Shown here: one piece after another, positions 23,166 to 31,042 of the stretch | Position numbering within the stretch: position 1 is the first letter of the stretch | How the letters are laid out: each line of letters opens with the position of its first letter | DNA from: Hydrogenophilales bacterium | GTDB taxonomy: Bacteria > Pseudomonadota > Gammaproteobacteria > Burkholderiales > Thiobacteraceae | DNA: 45,092 bases | NCBI GenBank assembly: GCA_016235775.1 | Contig: JACRIU010000078.1 | Location: 1-45,092 of the forward strand | Direction: 5' to 3' | Made by a program: the position numbers and the translations under genes | Notes under the pieces: generated by a model | What the model was told of the DNA's origin: nothing | Seen by the model: the letters and a program-made list of their open reading frames with translations, nothing else | The model's database searches: none

Positions 23166-24776
23166 ATGACCTATCAAGTCCTCGCGCGTAAATGGCGCCC
23201 TAAAAACTTCGCCGACATGGTGGGGCAAGAGCATGTGGTGCGCGCGCTGTCCAACGCGCTGGATCAAAACCGCCTGCACCACGCTTATCTGCTCACCGGC
23301 ACGCGCGGCGTGGGCAAGACCACGCTGGGCCGCATCATCGCCAAGTGCCTCAACTGCGAGACCGGCATCACCTCCAAGCCGTGCGGCGTGTGCGCGGCGT
23401 GTACCGAGATCGATCGCGGCCGCTACGTGGACATGATCGAGCTCGACGCCGCTTCCAACACCGGCATCGACAATATGCGCGAGGTGTTGGACAACGCTCA
23501 ATACGCACCCACCAGCGGCCGCTTCAAGGTGTATCTCATCGACGAGGTGCACATGCTGTCCAAGGCGGCGTTCAACTCCATGCTGAAAACGCTGGAAGAG
23601 CCGCCGGCGCATGTGAAATTCATTCTCGCCACCACCGACCCGCAGAAGATTCCCGTCACCGTGCTGTCGCGCTGTCTGCAATTCAACCTGCGGCAGATGC
23701 CGGCGCAAGCCATCATCGGCCACTTGGAAAATGTGCTGAAAGAGGAGGGCGTGCCGTTTGATGTACCCGCGCTGCGTTTGTTGGCGCGCGCGGCCCAGGG
23801 CTCCATGCGCGATGCGCTGAGCCTCACCGATCAAGCCATCGCCTACGGCAGCGGGCAGATTCAAGAAGCGGAAGTGCGCGCCATGCTGGGTGCGGTAGAT
23901 CAGGCATATCTGTTCGATCTGCTCGATGCGCTGTCGCGCCAGGATGGCGTGGGTTTGTTGGCCGTGGCCGACAATATGGCGACCCGCAGCCTGTCCTTCG
24001 ACGCGGCGCTGCAAGATTTGGGCGTGTTGCTGCACCAGATCGCGCTGGCGCAAACCGTGCCGGAAGCGCTGGCCGATGATTTGCCGGAGAAGGCGCGCAT
24101 CGATGCGCTGGCGCAGACCTTCGGCGCGGAAGAAACCCAGCTCTACTATCAAATCGTGCTGCACGGACGTAAAGACCTCTACTTGGCGCCGGACGACTAT
24201 GCCGGCTTCACCATGACGCTGCTGCGCATGCTGTCGTTCCGGCCCGAAGCGGCGGGGCTGGTTAGCAATTCACCTGCTGCATCAGCGCAAAAAAAAACTA
24301 ATCCCAGCGTAGCGCCTGTAGCGGCGGCAGCGAATGTGCAAGCTCCGCCTGCCGCGCCCTATGTCGCGCCAACTGCCTCCGCCCCCGGCGCATTCAACGG
24401 CGATTGGATCAGCCTGGTGGGCAAGCTCAAGCTCGGCGGCATGGCGATGATGCTGGCGCAGCACTGCGAATTAAAAAGCATGGAAAACGACAGCTTCAAG
24501 CTCACCCTGCCCCCCGCACATAAACACCTCGCCGAAAAGCCGTATCAAGAAAAACTCAAGAACGCGCTCACCGAGCATTTCGGGCGGCCGATCAAATTGA
24601 ACATTGAATTGGGCGTCACCACCGGCCCCACGCCGGTGCAAGTGTCGCAAAACCAAAAAGCCGTACGCGAGCAGCGCGCCATTGAATCCATCGAGCAAGA
24701 TCCCTTTGTGCGCGACCTGGTTGAACAGTTCGACGCCAAAGTGATCGAATCCACCATTAAACCCTTACAGCAATAG
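23166..24776 (+). CDS. dnaX: DNA polymerase III subunits tau/gamma
   Basis: The 536-residue protein has the clamp-loader AAA+ domain: Walker A GTRGVGKTTLGR, zinc site CLNCETGITSKPCGVCAAC, Walker B/DEVH in LIDEVHMLS, and the SRC arginine finger (VTVLSRCLQF). A Pro/Ala linker near residues 370-405 leads to the tau-specific C-terminal region. A run of nine A at 24289-24297 lies just where gamma would end. The gene starts the conserved dnaX-ybaB-recR group; the ybaB start is 12 bases after its stop. Confidence 0.96.
   Translation: MTYQVLARKWRPKNFADMVGQEHVVRALSNALDQNRLHHAYLLTGTRGVGKTTLGRIIAKCLNCETGITSKPCGVCAACTEIDRGRYVDMIELDAASNTGIDNMREVLDNAQYAPTSGRFKVYLIDEVHMLSKAAFNSMLKTLEEPPAHVKFILATTDPQKIPVTVLSRCLQFNLRQMPAQAIIGHLENVLKEEGVPFDVPALRLLARAAQGSMRDALSLTDQAIAYGSGQIQEAEVRAMLGAVDQAYLFDLLDALSRQDGVGLLAVADNMATRSLSFDAALQDLGVLLHQIALAQTVPEALADDLPEKARIDALAQTFGAEETQLYYQIVLHGRKDLYLAPDDYAGFTMTLLRMLSFRPEAAGLVSNSPAASAQKKTNPSVAPVAAAANVQAPPAAPYVAPTASAPGAFNGDWISLVGKLKLGGMAMMLAQHCELKSMENDSFKLTLPPAHKHLAEKPYQEKLKNALTEHFGRPIKLNIELGVTTGPTPVQVSQNQKAVREQRAIESIEQDPFVRDLVEQFDAKVIESTIKPLQQ
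24289..24301 (+). promoter_or_regulatory. A9 slippage site in dnaX with immediate -1 frame stop
   Basis: Nine A (24289-24297) are read in frame as part of Gln-Lys-Lys-Thr. A -1 shift, or one extra A in the mRNA, gives Lys-Lys-Asn then TAA at 24299-24301; loss of one A also meets TAG within a few codons. This is the expected layout for making the shorter gamma subunit (about 377 residues) by slippage, as known for Thermus dnaX. Confidence 0.65.
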
Positions 24777-24788
24777 CAGGAGAGCAGC

Positions 24789-25115
24789 ATGATGAAAGGC
24801 GGCTTGGGCGGTCTGATGAAACAGGCCCAGATGATGCAAGAGAACATGAAAAAGATGCAGGAGCAGCTCGCTTCTGTAGAAGTAGAAGGTGCAGCCGGCG
24901 CGGGCATGGTCAGAGTCATCATGACCTGCCGCTATGACGTCAAGCGCGTCGCCATCGACCCCAGCCTGCTCGCCGACGACAAAGACATGCTGGAAGACCT
25001 GGTCGCCGCCGCGATGAACGACGCCGTGCGCAAAGTCGAATCCACCAGCCAGGAAAAAATGGGCTCGCTCACCTCGGGCATGGGCTTGCCGCCTGGGTTC
25101 AAGATGCCGTTCTGA
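24789..25115 (+). CDS. ybaB: YbaB/EbfC nucleoid-associated protein
   Basis: The 108-residue protein has the family start [20 protein letters not shown], a coiled helix, the core [21 protein letters not shown] and a Met/Gly/Pro-rich C-terminus ([12 protein letters not shown]). It binds DNA as a dimer. It lies between dnaX and recR in the conserved order, with AGGAG upstream of the start. Confidence 0.95.
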   Translation: MMKGGLGGLMKQAQMMQENMKKMQEQLASVEVEGAAGAGMVRVIMTCRYDVKRVAIDPSLLADDKDMLEDLVAAAMNDAVRKVESTSQEKMGSLTSGMGLPPGFKMPF

Positions 25116-25132
25116 TTAGAGCGTGAGGCGTG

Positions 25133-25197
25133 AGGGGTAAGGCGTGAGGTGCGCGCCGACCCAAGGTTTTACTCCTTACACCTCACGCCTTTCCCCT
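25133..25197. repeat. GTGAGG-type inverted repeat before recR
   Basis: Bases 25133-25151 match the reverse complement of 25179-25197 at 18 of 19 positions; extra GCGTGAGG units stand just left. It is the same type as the repeat at 20358-20423. It fills most of the ybaB-recR gap. Confidence 0.75.
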
Positions 25198-25209
25198 AAC
25201 ATATATCCG

Positions 25210-25809
25210 ATGAAACCCCCTTCCACCCTCGACGATCTCATCGAATCCCTGCGCTGCCTGCCTGGGGTGGGGCCGAAGTCGGCGCAGCGCATGGCTTATT
25301 ACCTCTTGCAGCACGACCGTCAGGGCGCGGCGCGGCTGGTGAGCGGCCTGTCGAACGCGCTTTCCAAAATCCAGCATTGCCAAAAGTGCAACAGCTTCAC
25401 CGAAGAATTGGTGTGCAGCCTGTGCAGCTCGCCCAATCGCGACGCCACAACCTTGTGCGTGGTGGAAATGCCCGCCGATCTGATGATGATGGAGCAGACT
25501 CAAGTCTATCGAGGCCTGTATTTCGTGCTCATGGGCCGGCTCTCGCCCCTGGATGGCATCGGCCCGAAAGAACTGCACCTCGACCGCCTGATCAAGCGCG
25601 CCTCCGACGGCGTGGTCAAAGAAGTGCTGCTCGCCACCAACTTCACCGTCGAGGGCGAAGCCACGGCGCATTACCTGGGCGAAGTATTGAAAGAGCGCGG
25701 CATCAAAGTCACCCGCATCGCGCGCGGCGTGCCCGTGGGCGGGGAATTGGAGCATACCGATACCGGCACCCTCGCCCAGGCAGTTTTGGAGCGGCGCGAA
25801 GTATCGTAA
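25210..25809 (+). CDS. recR: Recombination mediator RecR
   Basis: The ATG at 25210 ([19 protein letters not shown]) gives 199 residues, the family size. It has the HhH motif ([17 protein letters not shown]), the four-Cys zinc finger (C57, C60, C69, C72) and a Toprim domain ([26 protein letters not shown]). With RecO/RecF it loads RecA at gaps. Housekeeping gene in the usual dnaX-ybaB-recR order. Confidence 0.96.
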   Translation: MKPPSTLDDLIESLRCLPGVGPKSAQRMAYYLLQHDRQGAARLVSGLSNALSKIQHCQKCNSFTEELVCSLCSSPNRDATTLCVVEMPADLMMMEQTQVYRGLYFVLMGRLSPLDGIGPKELHLDRLIKRASDGVVKEVLLATNFTVEGEATAHYLGEVLKERGIKVTRIARGVPVGGELEHTDTGTLAQAVLERREVS

Positions 25810-25975
25810 TATCCAATCCCAAGTCCCTTCCCAAGTTCCTTCCCCTTCAAGGGCTGCGGAAGGGTCGCTGCGGAGCAGCGGGGTACCCACCGGCGTACTC
25901 CTTGCGAGTGGAAGGCTAGGATGATGGGGTAGTAGCAGCCTCTCAATCCTCGAACAAAAACGATAGGAGGAGTCC

Positions 25976-26605
25976 ATGCAAACCATCCTGGTCATCAACC
26001 CCAAAGGCGGCGCTGGCAAGACCACGCTCTCCACCAACTTGGCCGGTTTCCTGGCCTGGCACGGCGATACGGTCACCTTGGGCGATATGGACCGCCAACA
26101 ATCCAGCCAGCATTGGCTCTCCATCCGCTCAGCCGAGTTACCGGCGATCCACGGCTGGGATGCGCGCGAGGACGATCTCGCCAAACCGCCGCATGGCGCC
26201 GATTATCTGATCCTCGATGCGCCGGCGGGCATCCACGGCAAGGAACTCGCCAACGCGCTCAAGCACGCGAACAAAGTGCTGGTGCCGGTGCAGCCTTCAT
26301 TATTCGACATGTGGGCCACCTCGGAATTTTTCGATACCCTGAAAGAACACAAATCGCTGCGCCACCATCACGTCGATATCGGCGTCATCGGCATGCGCGT
26401 CGATCCCCGCACCCGCGCCGCCGCCACCCTGCAACATTATTTTGAAAAGTACGAGCTACCCGTCATCACCAACCTGCGTGACACCCAGGTTTACATCCAG
26501 GCCGCCGCGATGGGGGAGACGCTGTTCGACCTGCCACGTTCGCAAAGCGAGAGGGAGTTGGAGCATTGGTTGCCCTTGATTGATTGGGTGCGGGTGAAGA
26601 AGTGA
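25976..26605 (+). CDS. Orphan ParA/MinD-family ATPase
   Basis: The 209-residue protein has the deviant Walker A motif NPKGGAGKTTLSTNLA (Lys10 and Lys15) and Walker B-like YLILDAPAGI. The length and the lack of an N-terminal helix-turn-helix fit small ParA proteins that position plasmids or protein cargo. No parB or parS is visible; the next genes are decayed DUF4160/DUF2442 remnants. GAGGAG precedes the ATG. The 166 bases upstream hold a GC-rich stretch with short repeats and no gene. Confidence 0.88.
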   Translation: MQTILVINPKGGAGKTTLSTNLAGFLAWHGDTVTLGDMDRQQSSQHWLSIRSAELPAIHGWDAREDDLAKPPHGADYLILDAPAGIHGKELANALKHANKVLVPVQPSLFDMWATSEFFDTLKEHKSLRHHHVDIGVIGMRVDPRTRAAATLQHYFEKYELPVITNLRDTQVYIQAAAMGETLFDLPRSQSERELEHWLPLIDWVRVKK

Positions 26606-26679
26606 TACGTGAACTGACTGAAATAGTGGAGCAAGACGTTGAATTGATCGAAAGGAGCTGGAATGAGCACTTCAGCTAA
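26602..26679 (+). pseudogene. C-terminal remnant of a DUF4160-type gene
   Basis: A short frame starting at a GTG that overlaps the parA stop reads IRELTEIVEQDVELIERSWN and ends EHFS. This resembles the usual C-terminus of DUF4160 proteins (helix ending in a W-x-E/x-HF motif). The N-terminal two thirds are missing, so it is a truncated leftover now abutting parA. Its end overlaps the DUF2442 start, as in intact DUF4160-DUF2442 pairs. Confidence 0.5.
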
Positions 26680-26878
26680 ATCCGTGCGCTTTGACGAAAA
26701 CAGCATGTGGGTCGATTTGTCTGACGGACGTATCATCGCAGTACCGTTGGCTTGGTTCCCCCGTCTTCTGAAAATTTTGACGGTGAATAGAGCGCACATG
26801 CTTCCACTTTATGCCGTAGCAATGGGTCAAACAAAGCAGGTAAATAGCAAGCCCCCCAGCCCCTTTACATTAGGATAA
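26663..26878 (+). CDS. DUF2442-like protein, diverged C-terminus
   Basis: The first 35 or so of 71 residues carry the DUF2442 signature VRFDENSMWVDLSDGR followed by IIAVPLAWFPRLL. After that the expected block with the HWxxxDEDI motif is absent and the tail (NRAHMLPLYAVAMGQTKQ...) is unlike the family, pointing to decay by deletion or frameshift. DUF4160/DUF2442 pairs have been suggested to be toxin-antitoxin-like; function is unproven. AAAGGAG precedes the ATG. Confidence 0.6.
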   Translation: MSTSAKSVRFDENSMWVDLSDGRIIAVPLAWFPRLLKILTVNRAHMLPLYAVAMGQTKQVNSKPPSPFTLG

Positions 26879-26930
26879 AAAGGTCGTAAAAGACTCGCTC
26901 TGTGTTTTCTTTCCGCTGTAGGAGCGCTAA

Positions 26931-28097
26931 ATGGAATCCGATCTGCCGTTATACGAGCTCAAGGGCAAACGCCTGCTGCCCATTGTTCAAGGGGGCATGG
27001 GGGTGGGCGTGTCCGCGCACCGCTTGGCCGGCACGGTGGCGCGTTGCGGGGCGGTGGGCACCATCGCCAGCATTGATTTGCGTCACCATCATCCCGATCT
27101 GGTAGAGCAAAGCCGGCATTGCCGCGATAAAGATAAGCTGGACAAGCTAAACCTGATCGCCTTGGATCGCGAGGTGCGCGCCGCGCTGGACATGGCGCAA
27201 GGGCATGGCATGGTGGCGGTGAATGTGATGAAGGCCGTGACCGAACATCCCGCCTTGATACGCCAGGCGTGCGAGAGCGGGGTGCAGGCGGTGGTGATGG
27301 GCGCGGGTCTGCCGCTGGATTTGCCGGAGATGACGGAGGGCTACCCCGAGGTGGCGCTGATTCCGATTCTGTCCGAATCGCGCGGGGTGGGCATCGTGCT
27401 CAAGAAATGGATGCGCAAAAACCGTTTGCCGGACGCGATCGTGATCGAGCATCCGCGCTATGCCGGCGGGCATCTGGGCGCACCGAATCTGCAAGAAGTC
27501 GGCAATGCACGTTTCGATTTCCCCGGCGTGCTGGAAAGTATCTTCCAGTTGTTCAAGGAACTCGGCATCGAGCGCGAGCGCATTCCGCTGGTTCCCGCCG
27601 GCGGCATCAATACTCACGAGAAACTTCGCGCGCTGCTCGGCTTGGGCGCGAGCGCGGTGCAAATCGGCACGCCGTTCGCGGTGACGGAGGAGGGCGATGC
27701 CCATCTCAATTTCAAGAAAGTCTTGGCCGAGGCCAAACCGGAAGAGATCGTTACCTTCATGAGCGTGGCGGGGCTGCCCGCGCGCGGCGTGCTGACGCCT
27801 TGGCTCAAGAACTATCTCAGTCGTGAAAACAAGCTGCAGGCCTGTGCCAAAAGCGGCCGCGAGCGCTGCGCTTCCTCGCTGCATTGCCTGATTCAATGCG
27901 GCTTGCGCGACGGTATCGCTAAAATCGGCCAATTCTGCATCGACGCGCAACTTGCCGCTGCCTTGCGCGGTGACGTCAAAAAAGGCCTCTTCTTCCGTGG
28001 TTCGGAGAGCCTGCCTTTCGGCAGCGCGATACGCGGCGTGCAGGACTTGATTGAGTATTTCCTGACCGGCGTCAAGCCGGCGACACTGGAAGCTTGA
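26931..28097 (+). CDS. Nitronate monooxygenase / FabK-like flavin oxidoreductase
   Basis: The 388-residue TIM-barrel protein has FMN-binding PIVQGGMGVGVSAHRLAG, ESGVQAVVMGAGLP, IPLVPAGGI and GASAVQIGTPFAVTEE, typical of the NMO/2-nitropropane dioxygenase family. A C-terminal extension holds four cysteines (Cys305, 313, 319, 323) not part of the core fold. Substrate is unknown. It is monocistronic and convergent with sirB2, the two stops separated by a short hairpin. Confidence 0.85.
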   Translation: MESDLPLYELKGKRLLPIVQGGMGVGVSAHRLAGTVARCGAVGTIASIDLRHHHPDLVEQSRHCRDKDKLDKLNLIALDREVRAALDMAQGHGMVAVNVMKAVTEHPALIRQACESGVQAVVMGAGLPLDLPEMTEGYPEVALIPILSESRGVGIVLKKWMRKNRLPDAIVIEHPRYAGGHLGAPNLQEVGNARFDFPGVLESIFQLFKELGIERERIPLVPAGGINTHEKLRALLGLGASAVQIGTPFAVTEEGDAHLNFKKVLAEAKPEEIVTFMSVAGLPARGVLTPWLKNYLSRENKLQACAKSGRERCASSLHCLIQCGLRDGIAKIGQFCIDAQLAAALRGDVKKGLFFRGSESLPFGSAIRGVQDLIEYFLTGVKPATLEA

Positions 28098-28154
28098 TCA
28101 CGCTATCCCGCCCTTGTTAAGGCTTCGATCAAGTATTTTGTGTGGTTTCGTAGC

Positions 28155-28172
28155 GCCGGCATCCTTGCCGGC
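28155..28172. terminator. Hairpin between convergent genes
   Basis: GCCGGCA and TGCCGGC form a perfect 7-bp stem with a TCCT loop between the NMO-like gene and sirB2. No strong T-run follows on either strand, so it is a candidate bidirectional terminator only. Confidence 0.45.
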
Positions 28173-28191
28173 AGATGCCTAAGCAGCCCGC

Positions 28192-28563
28192 TCAGGAGAT
28201 GAACGGAAAAGGCTCGTGGGTGCGCGCAACCCACACGATGTAGCCAAAGGTGAAGAGTGCGCCAATCCACGCGATGGCGCGGACGGCTTTGGTTTTACCG
28301 CGCTTGAGCGCGATGGTTCCGAGAACGATATAGGCGGCCAGCCCCAATACTTTTGCCGTGAGCCAGCCATGCACGAAAGGGTATTGCTGAATCTGGAAAG
28401 CATAGGCCAGGGCGGAGACGAGCAATACGGTATCGATCACGTGCGGCGAGATTTTTACCCAGCGCGCCTGGAGCCGGGAGGAGTCTTGCAGCATCCATAT
28501 CCCCCGCGTGAAAAAGAAAGCGCCGCTGCAAACTACAGCGGACAGGTGAATCAGTTTAAGCAT
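28192..28563 (-). CDS. SirB2-family membrane protein
   Basis: The chosen ATG gives MLKLIHLSAVVCSGAFFF, the usual family start; an ATG two codons earlier is possible. About 123 residues with four membrane segments and the SirB2 pattern (ISPHVIDTVLLVSALAYA, KVLGLAAYIVLGTIAL). The family often sits with heme A synthase or oxidase genes; molecular role is unknown. It overlaps the ctaA end by eight bases and closes the FNR-box oxidase-type operon. Confidence 0.82.
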   Translation of the reverse strand: MLKLIHLSAVVCSGAFFFTRGIWMLQDSSRLQARWVKISPHVIDTVLLVSALAYAFQIQQYPFVHGWLTAKVLGLAAYIVLGTIALKRGKTKAVRAIAWIGALFTFGYIVWVARTHEPFPFIS

Positions 28564-29509
28564 GATCATGCGGGCGATAGGCCAGGCTCAACAGGGTGAG
28601 CAGCAGCAGGGCCGCCAGTGCGTTATGGGCCAGCACGAGCGCCAGGGGGTGGGCATATTTTACGGCGGCAACCCCCAAAAGCGCTTGCAGTAAAGTGAGG
28701 CTGACCAGCGCCTTGCCATATCTGGATGCCGCATCAGAACTAGCGGTCGTTAATCCTAACCAGAGAAGATAGATGTCGATTGCCGCTGCCGTTGCCCAGT
28801 GGGTGACATGGATGGCTGCCGCATCCAGCGGAATGGCGACCGCACCGTTGCCTTGCACGATGAGCGCGCGCCAGGGATTGAAGGCGGCCCATGACCAGGC
28901 ATCAAACCAAGCTGTTTCGCAAAGGGGAAAACGGGTGCAAGCCGAGGCGGCGAAATTGGCGCTGACCAATCCGCCCAATCCGATCTGCACGAACAGAAGC
29001 GCTATTCCAAACCATGCGGCGGTTCGAAAACGTGCGTCGCCCCTGCTTGCGTTCTGGCTGCGAGCGCTCAAGGACAGCCACCACAGCACGCCAAGCAGCG
29101 CCATCCCGCCCAACAGGTTGCCCAGCACCACGGCGGGCAGGCGAGTGCCGGGAGTCCAGATGCCGAGCACGGATAAGAACAGCGTCAGGCCCAGCGCCAG
29201 CAAAGCGGCGCCCCACTGGCCAATGGCTTGCGCGCGTCGCCGCCACGCCATGACGCTAATCGCCAGAATGACCAGGCTCAGCGAGGTGGCGGTCAGGCGG
29301 TGCGCCAGACGTGCCGGGGTGTTGGCTTGTTTGCTTATTGCCGGATCGGCATAGCCCTGACCGTAGCAGGCAGGCCAGCCGGCACAGCCGAGGCCGGCGC
29401 CGGAAAGCCGCAGGTAGGCGCTGAGCATGAGCACCATCGCCATCAGGCCGAAGGCCAGGTAGACGAGACGCGTGAAGAGGGGGGAAGGCGCCGGCTGGAA
29501 TGTGGACAT
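28556..29509 (-). CDS. ctaA: Heme A synthase (COX15/CtaA)
   Basis: The 317-residue protein has eight membrane segments and the family start LRLSGAGLGCAGWPACYGQG. Putative heme-ligand His appear at His70 (ARLAHRLTATS), in IHVTHWATAA and in LVLAHNALAAL. In the second helix of the first half a ligand His might be expected where Asn131 stands (VVLGNLLGGM). It converts heme O to heme A for an a-type heme-copper enzyme. It works with CyoE 5 kb upstream in the same cluster. Confidence 0.9.
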   Translation of the reverse strand: MSTFQPAPSPLFTRLVYLAFGLMAMVLMLSAYLRLSGAGLGCAGWPACYGQGYADPAISKQANTPARLAHRLTATSLSLVILAISVMAWRRRAQAIGQWGAALLALGLTLFLSVLGIWTPGTRLPAVVLGNLLGGMALLGVLWWLSLSARSQNASRGDARFRTAAWFGIALLFVQIGLGGLVSANFAASACTRFPLCETAWFDAWSWAAFNPWRALIVQGNGAVAIPLDAAAIHVTHWATAAAIDIYLLWLGLTTASSDAASRYGKALVSLTLLQALLGVAAVKYAHPLALVLAHNALAALLLLTLLSLAYRPHDHA

Positions 29510-29584
29510 GACTTTTTATTGTCTGAGAAATGTCCCGGAGTTTATCAGGTCGGGCCGGATTTGGAGTAGCGGCCTGAGACCGTG

Positions 29585-31042
29585 TTAGCGCCTTGCCGTG
29601 CCGGCGTCGCAGTGCATCATCGCGCGCAGCATCACAACCAGGAAGATGAGGCCGCCGATGATCGCAATCAGCCCCCCCAGCCCCATGATTCCCATCCCCA
29701 CAATCTCCTGCGTGCTGCGCAATACCTGCTCGCTGCCCGCGACCTTGCGTTGCACGCCGTAGCCGCCGGACCAGACCAGCCCGGCGATATGCAGCAACTG
29801 GCCGAACCCGTAGAGATAGGGTTGCCAAGTCGCCAGCCGTGATGCCGGCTGCGCATAGCCGAGGCGCGGCAGCAGGTGGTAGGCAAGCCCCATCAATGCG
29901 AGCGTCACACCCACAATGCAGCCGTGGTAATGGGCGGGTATCTTGACGTTGCTTCCCTGGATCAAAAATCCGATCAGCCCGCCGACGGCGAATAATACGA
30001 GCGATGACACCAGCGCCGCATGCAGCGGCCGCTGCGCCGGCGCAAGGCGTCCGGGACGGCCAGCGCGCACCAGCCCGATGACAACCGCGAGCCCCATCGG
30101 CAGAATCGGCAGACCGCCGCCGAATCGCATGAGCCAGGTCAGCAGTTGCCGATGCTCGACGGAGGTCACGTCATGCGCGAGGTAGATCGGCGGCACCACG
30201 AAAACCGATGCCAGGCCGATGGCGAACAGCAGCAACGCGATGCGCGGCGTGAGCGGAATGCGCGCACCGCATGCGTTGGCCAGCCAGAGCCACGCAACCA
30301 GCATCAGCAAGGTGTAAGTAAACTGGATCACATGCCCGCTGCCCCAGAACAACATTTCGTAATAAGCCTTGCCTTCGAGCGCCATCGGCACCTTCATCAG
30401 TGACCAGAGCAGCGCGAACAGCGCCACCGCCGCCGATACCGATGCTGCATTGAGGCCGAAAGCGAGCGCTGCGCCTCCGTCCGGGCGGAGGCCGGCCTTG
30501 GGCGCGGTCAGCAGGCTGCGCAGCACGAGCAGGGTGAACCCGATGCCAAAAAAAGCGAGCCCGCTCATGAATATCGGATCTTCGAGCACCGGCACGTAGT
30601 TGCTCATGATGGGGCCGCCGCTACCCAGGAATGGCGCGAGCGTCATGGCGGCGGCGCCTGCCGTGGAAGCCACCCAGCCGCTCCACGCGAGCAGGATGAA
30701 TCGTTTGCCGCCGTTGAGGCTCCATAACACGCCGGCGAACGCAATGAACCATACCAGCACCGACAGATCGACATGAACCACCAGCGCTACCCGGAAGAAA
30801 TCGACCAGCGGGAATATTTTCTGCAGGTAGGGCGTACGCGACAGCACCAGCAGAATCGACATGACGCCCGAACCGATCAGCGATGCCAGCGCCAGCCATA
30901 GCCAGGCGCGGGCAAGTCCGAGCCGCAGGTCATTCGGAACGGCGAGCGAAAAATCCGCCGTGTGCGGCAGCGCGGCCGATAGGCGGGCGTCAAGCGGAGC
31001 CGAATCCGCCGGAAGGGATGCAGGATGGGTGGGCACGTTCAT
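29585..31042 (-). CDS. Heme-copper oxidase subunit I-like protein with altered CuB site
   Basis: The 485-residue protein has about 12 membrane segments in the heme-copper superfamily pattern. His90 (VVHVDLSVLVWF) and His371/His373 (IPAHYHG) fit the low- and high-spin heme ligands. His237 lies in GSGHVIQF, but the Tyr expected four residues on is Phe241, and the usual CuB His-His pair appears as His290-Asp291 (IYLAHDVTS). The metal site therefore looks incomplete. It overlaps the upstream small gene by four bases and precedes ctaA. It may be a divergent NO reductase-like or non-catalytic subunit; it is not a standard oxidase. Confidence 0.75.
   Translation of the reverse strand: MNVPTHPASLPADSAPLDARLSAALPHTADFSLAVPNDLRLGLARAWLWLALASLIGSGVMSILLVLSRTPYLQKIFPLVDFFRVALVVHVDLSVLVWFIAFAGVLWSLNGGKRFILLAWSGWVASTAGAAAMTLAPFLGSGGPIMSNYVPVLEDPIFMSGLAFFGIGFTLLVLRSLLTAPKAGLRPDGGAALAFGLNAASVSAAVALFALLWSLMKVPMALEGKAYYEMLFWGSGHVIQFTYTLLMLVAWLWLANACGARIPLTPRIALLLFAIGLASVFVVPPIYLAHDVTSVEHRQLLTWLMRFGGGLPILPMGLAVVIGLVRAGRPGRLAPAQRPLHAALVSSLVLFAVGGLIGFLIQGSNVKIPAHYHGCIVGVTLALMGLAYHLLPRLGYAQPASRLATWQPYLYGFGQLLHIAGLVWSGGYGVQRKVAGSEQVLRSTQEIVGMGIMGLGGLIAIIGGLIFLVVMLRAMMHCDAGTARR

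Noticed and set aside
23133-24164. 343-codon open frame antisense to dnaX
   Set aside because: Composition is Gln/Arg/His-rich with no family likeness, and it mirrors a certain dnaX gene; typical shadow frame in GC-rich DNA.
20358-25197. CRISPR array for the Cas6-like protein
   Set aside because: The repeats here are palindromes of short tandem units in separate gaps, without regular spacers; no array is visible anywhere in the window.
25815-25950. Insertion sequence or MITE upstream of parA
   Set aside because: GC-rich repeated words are present, but no terminal inverted repeats or target duplication could be defined.
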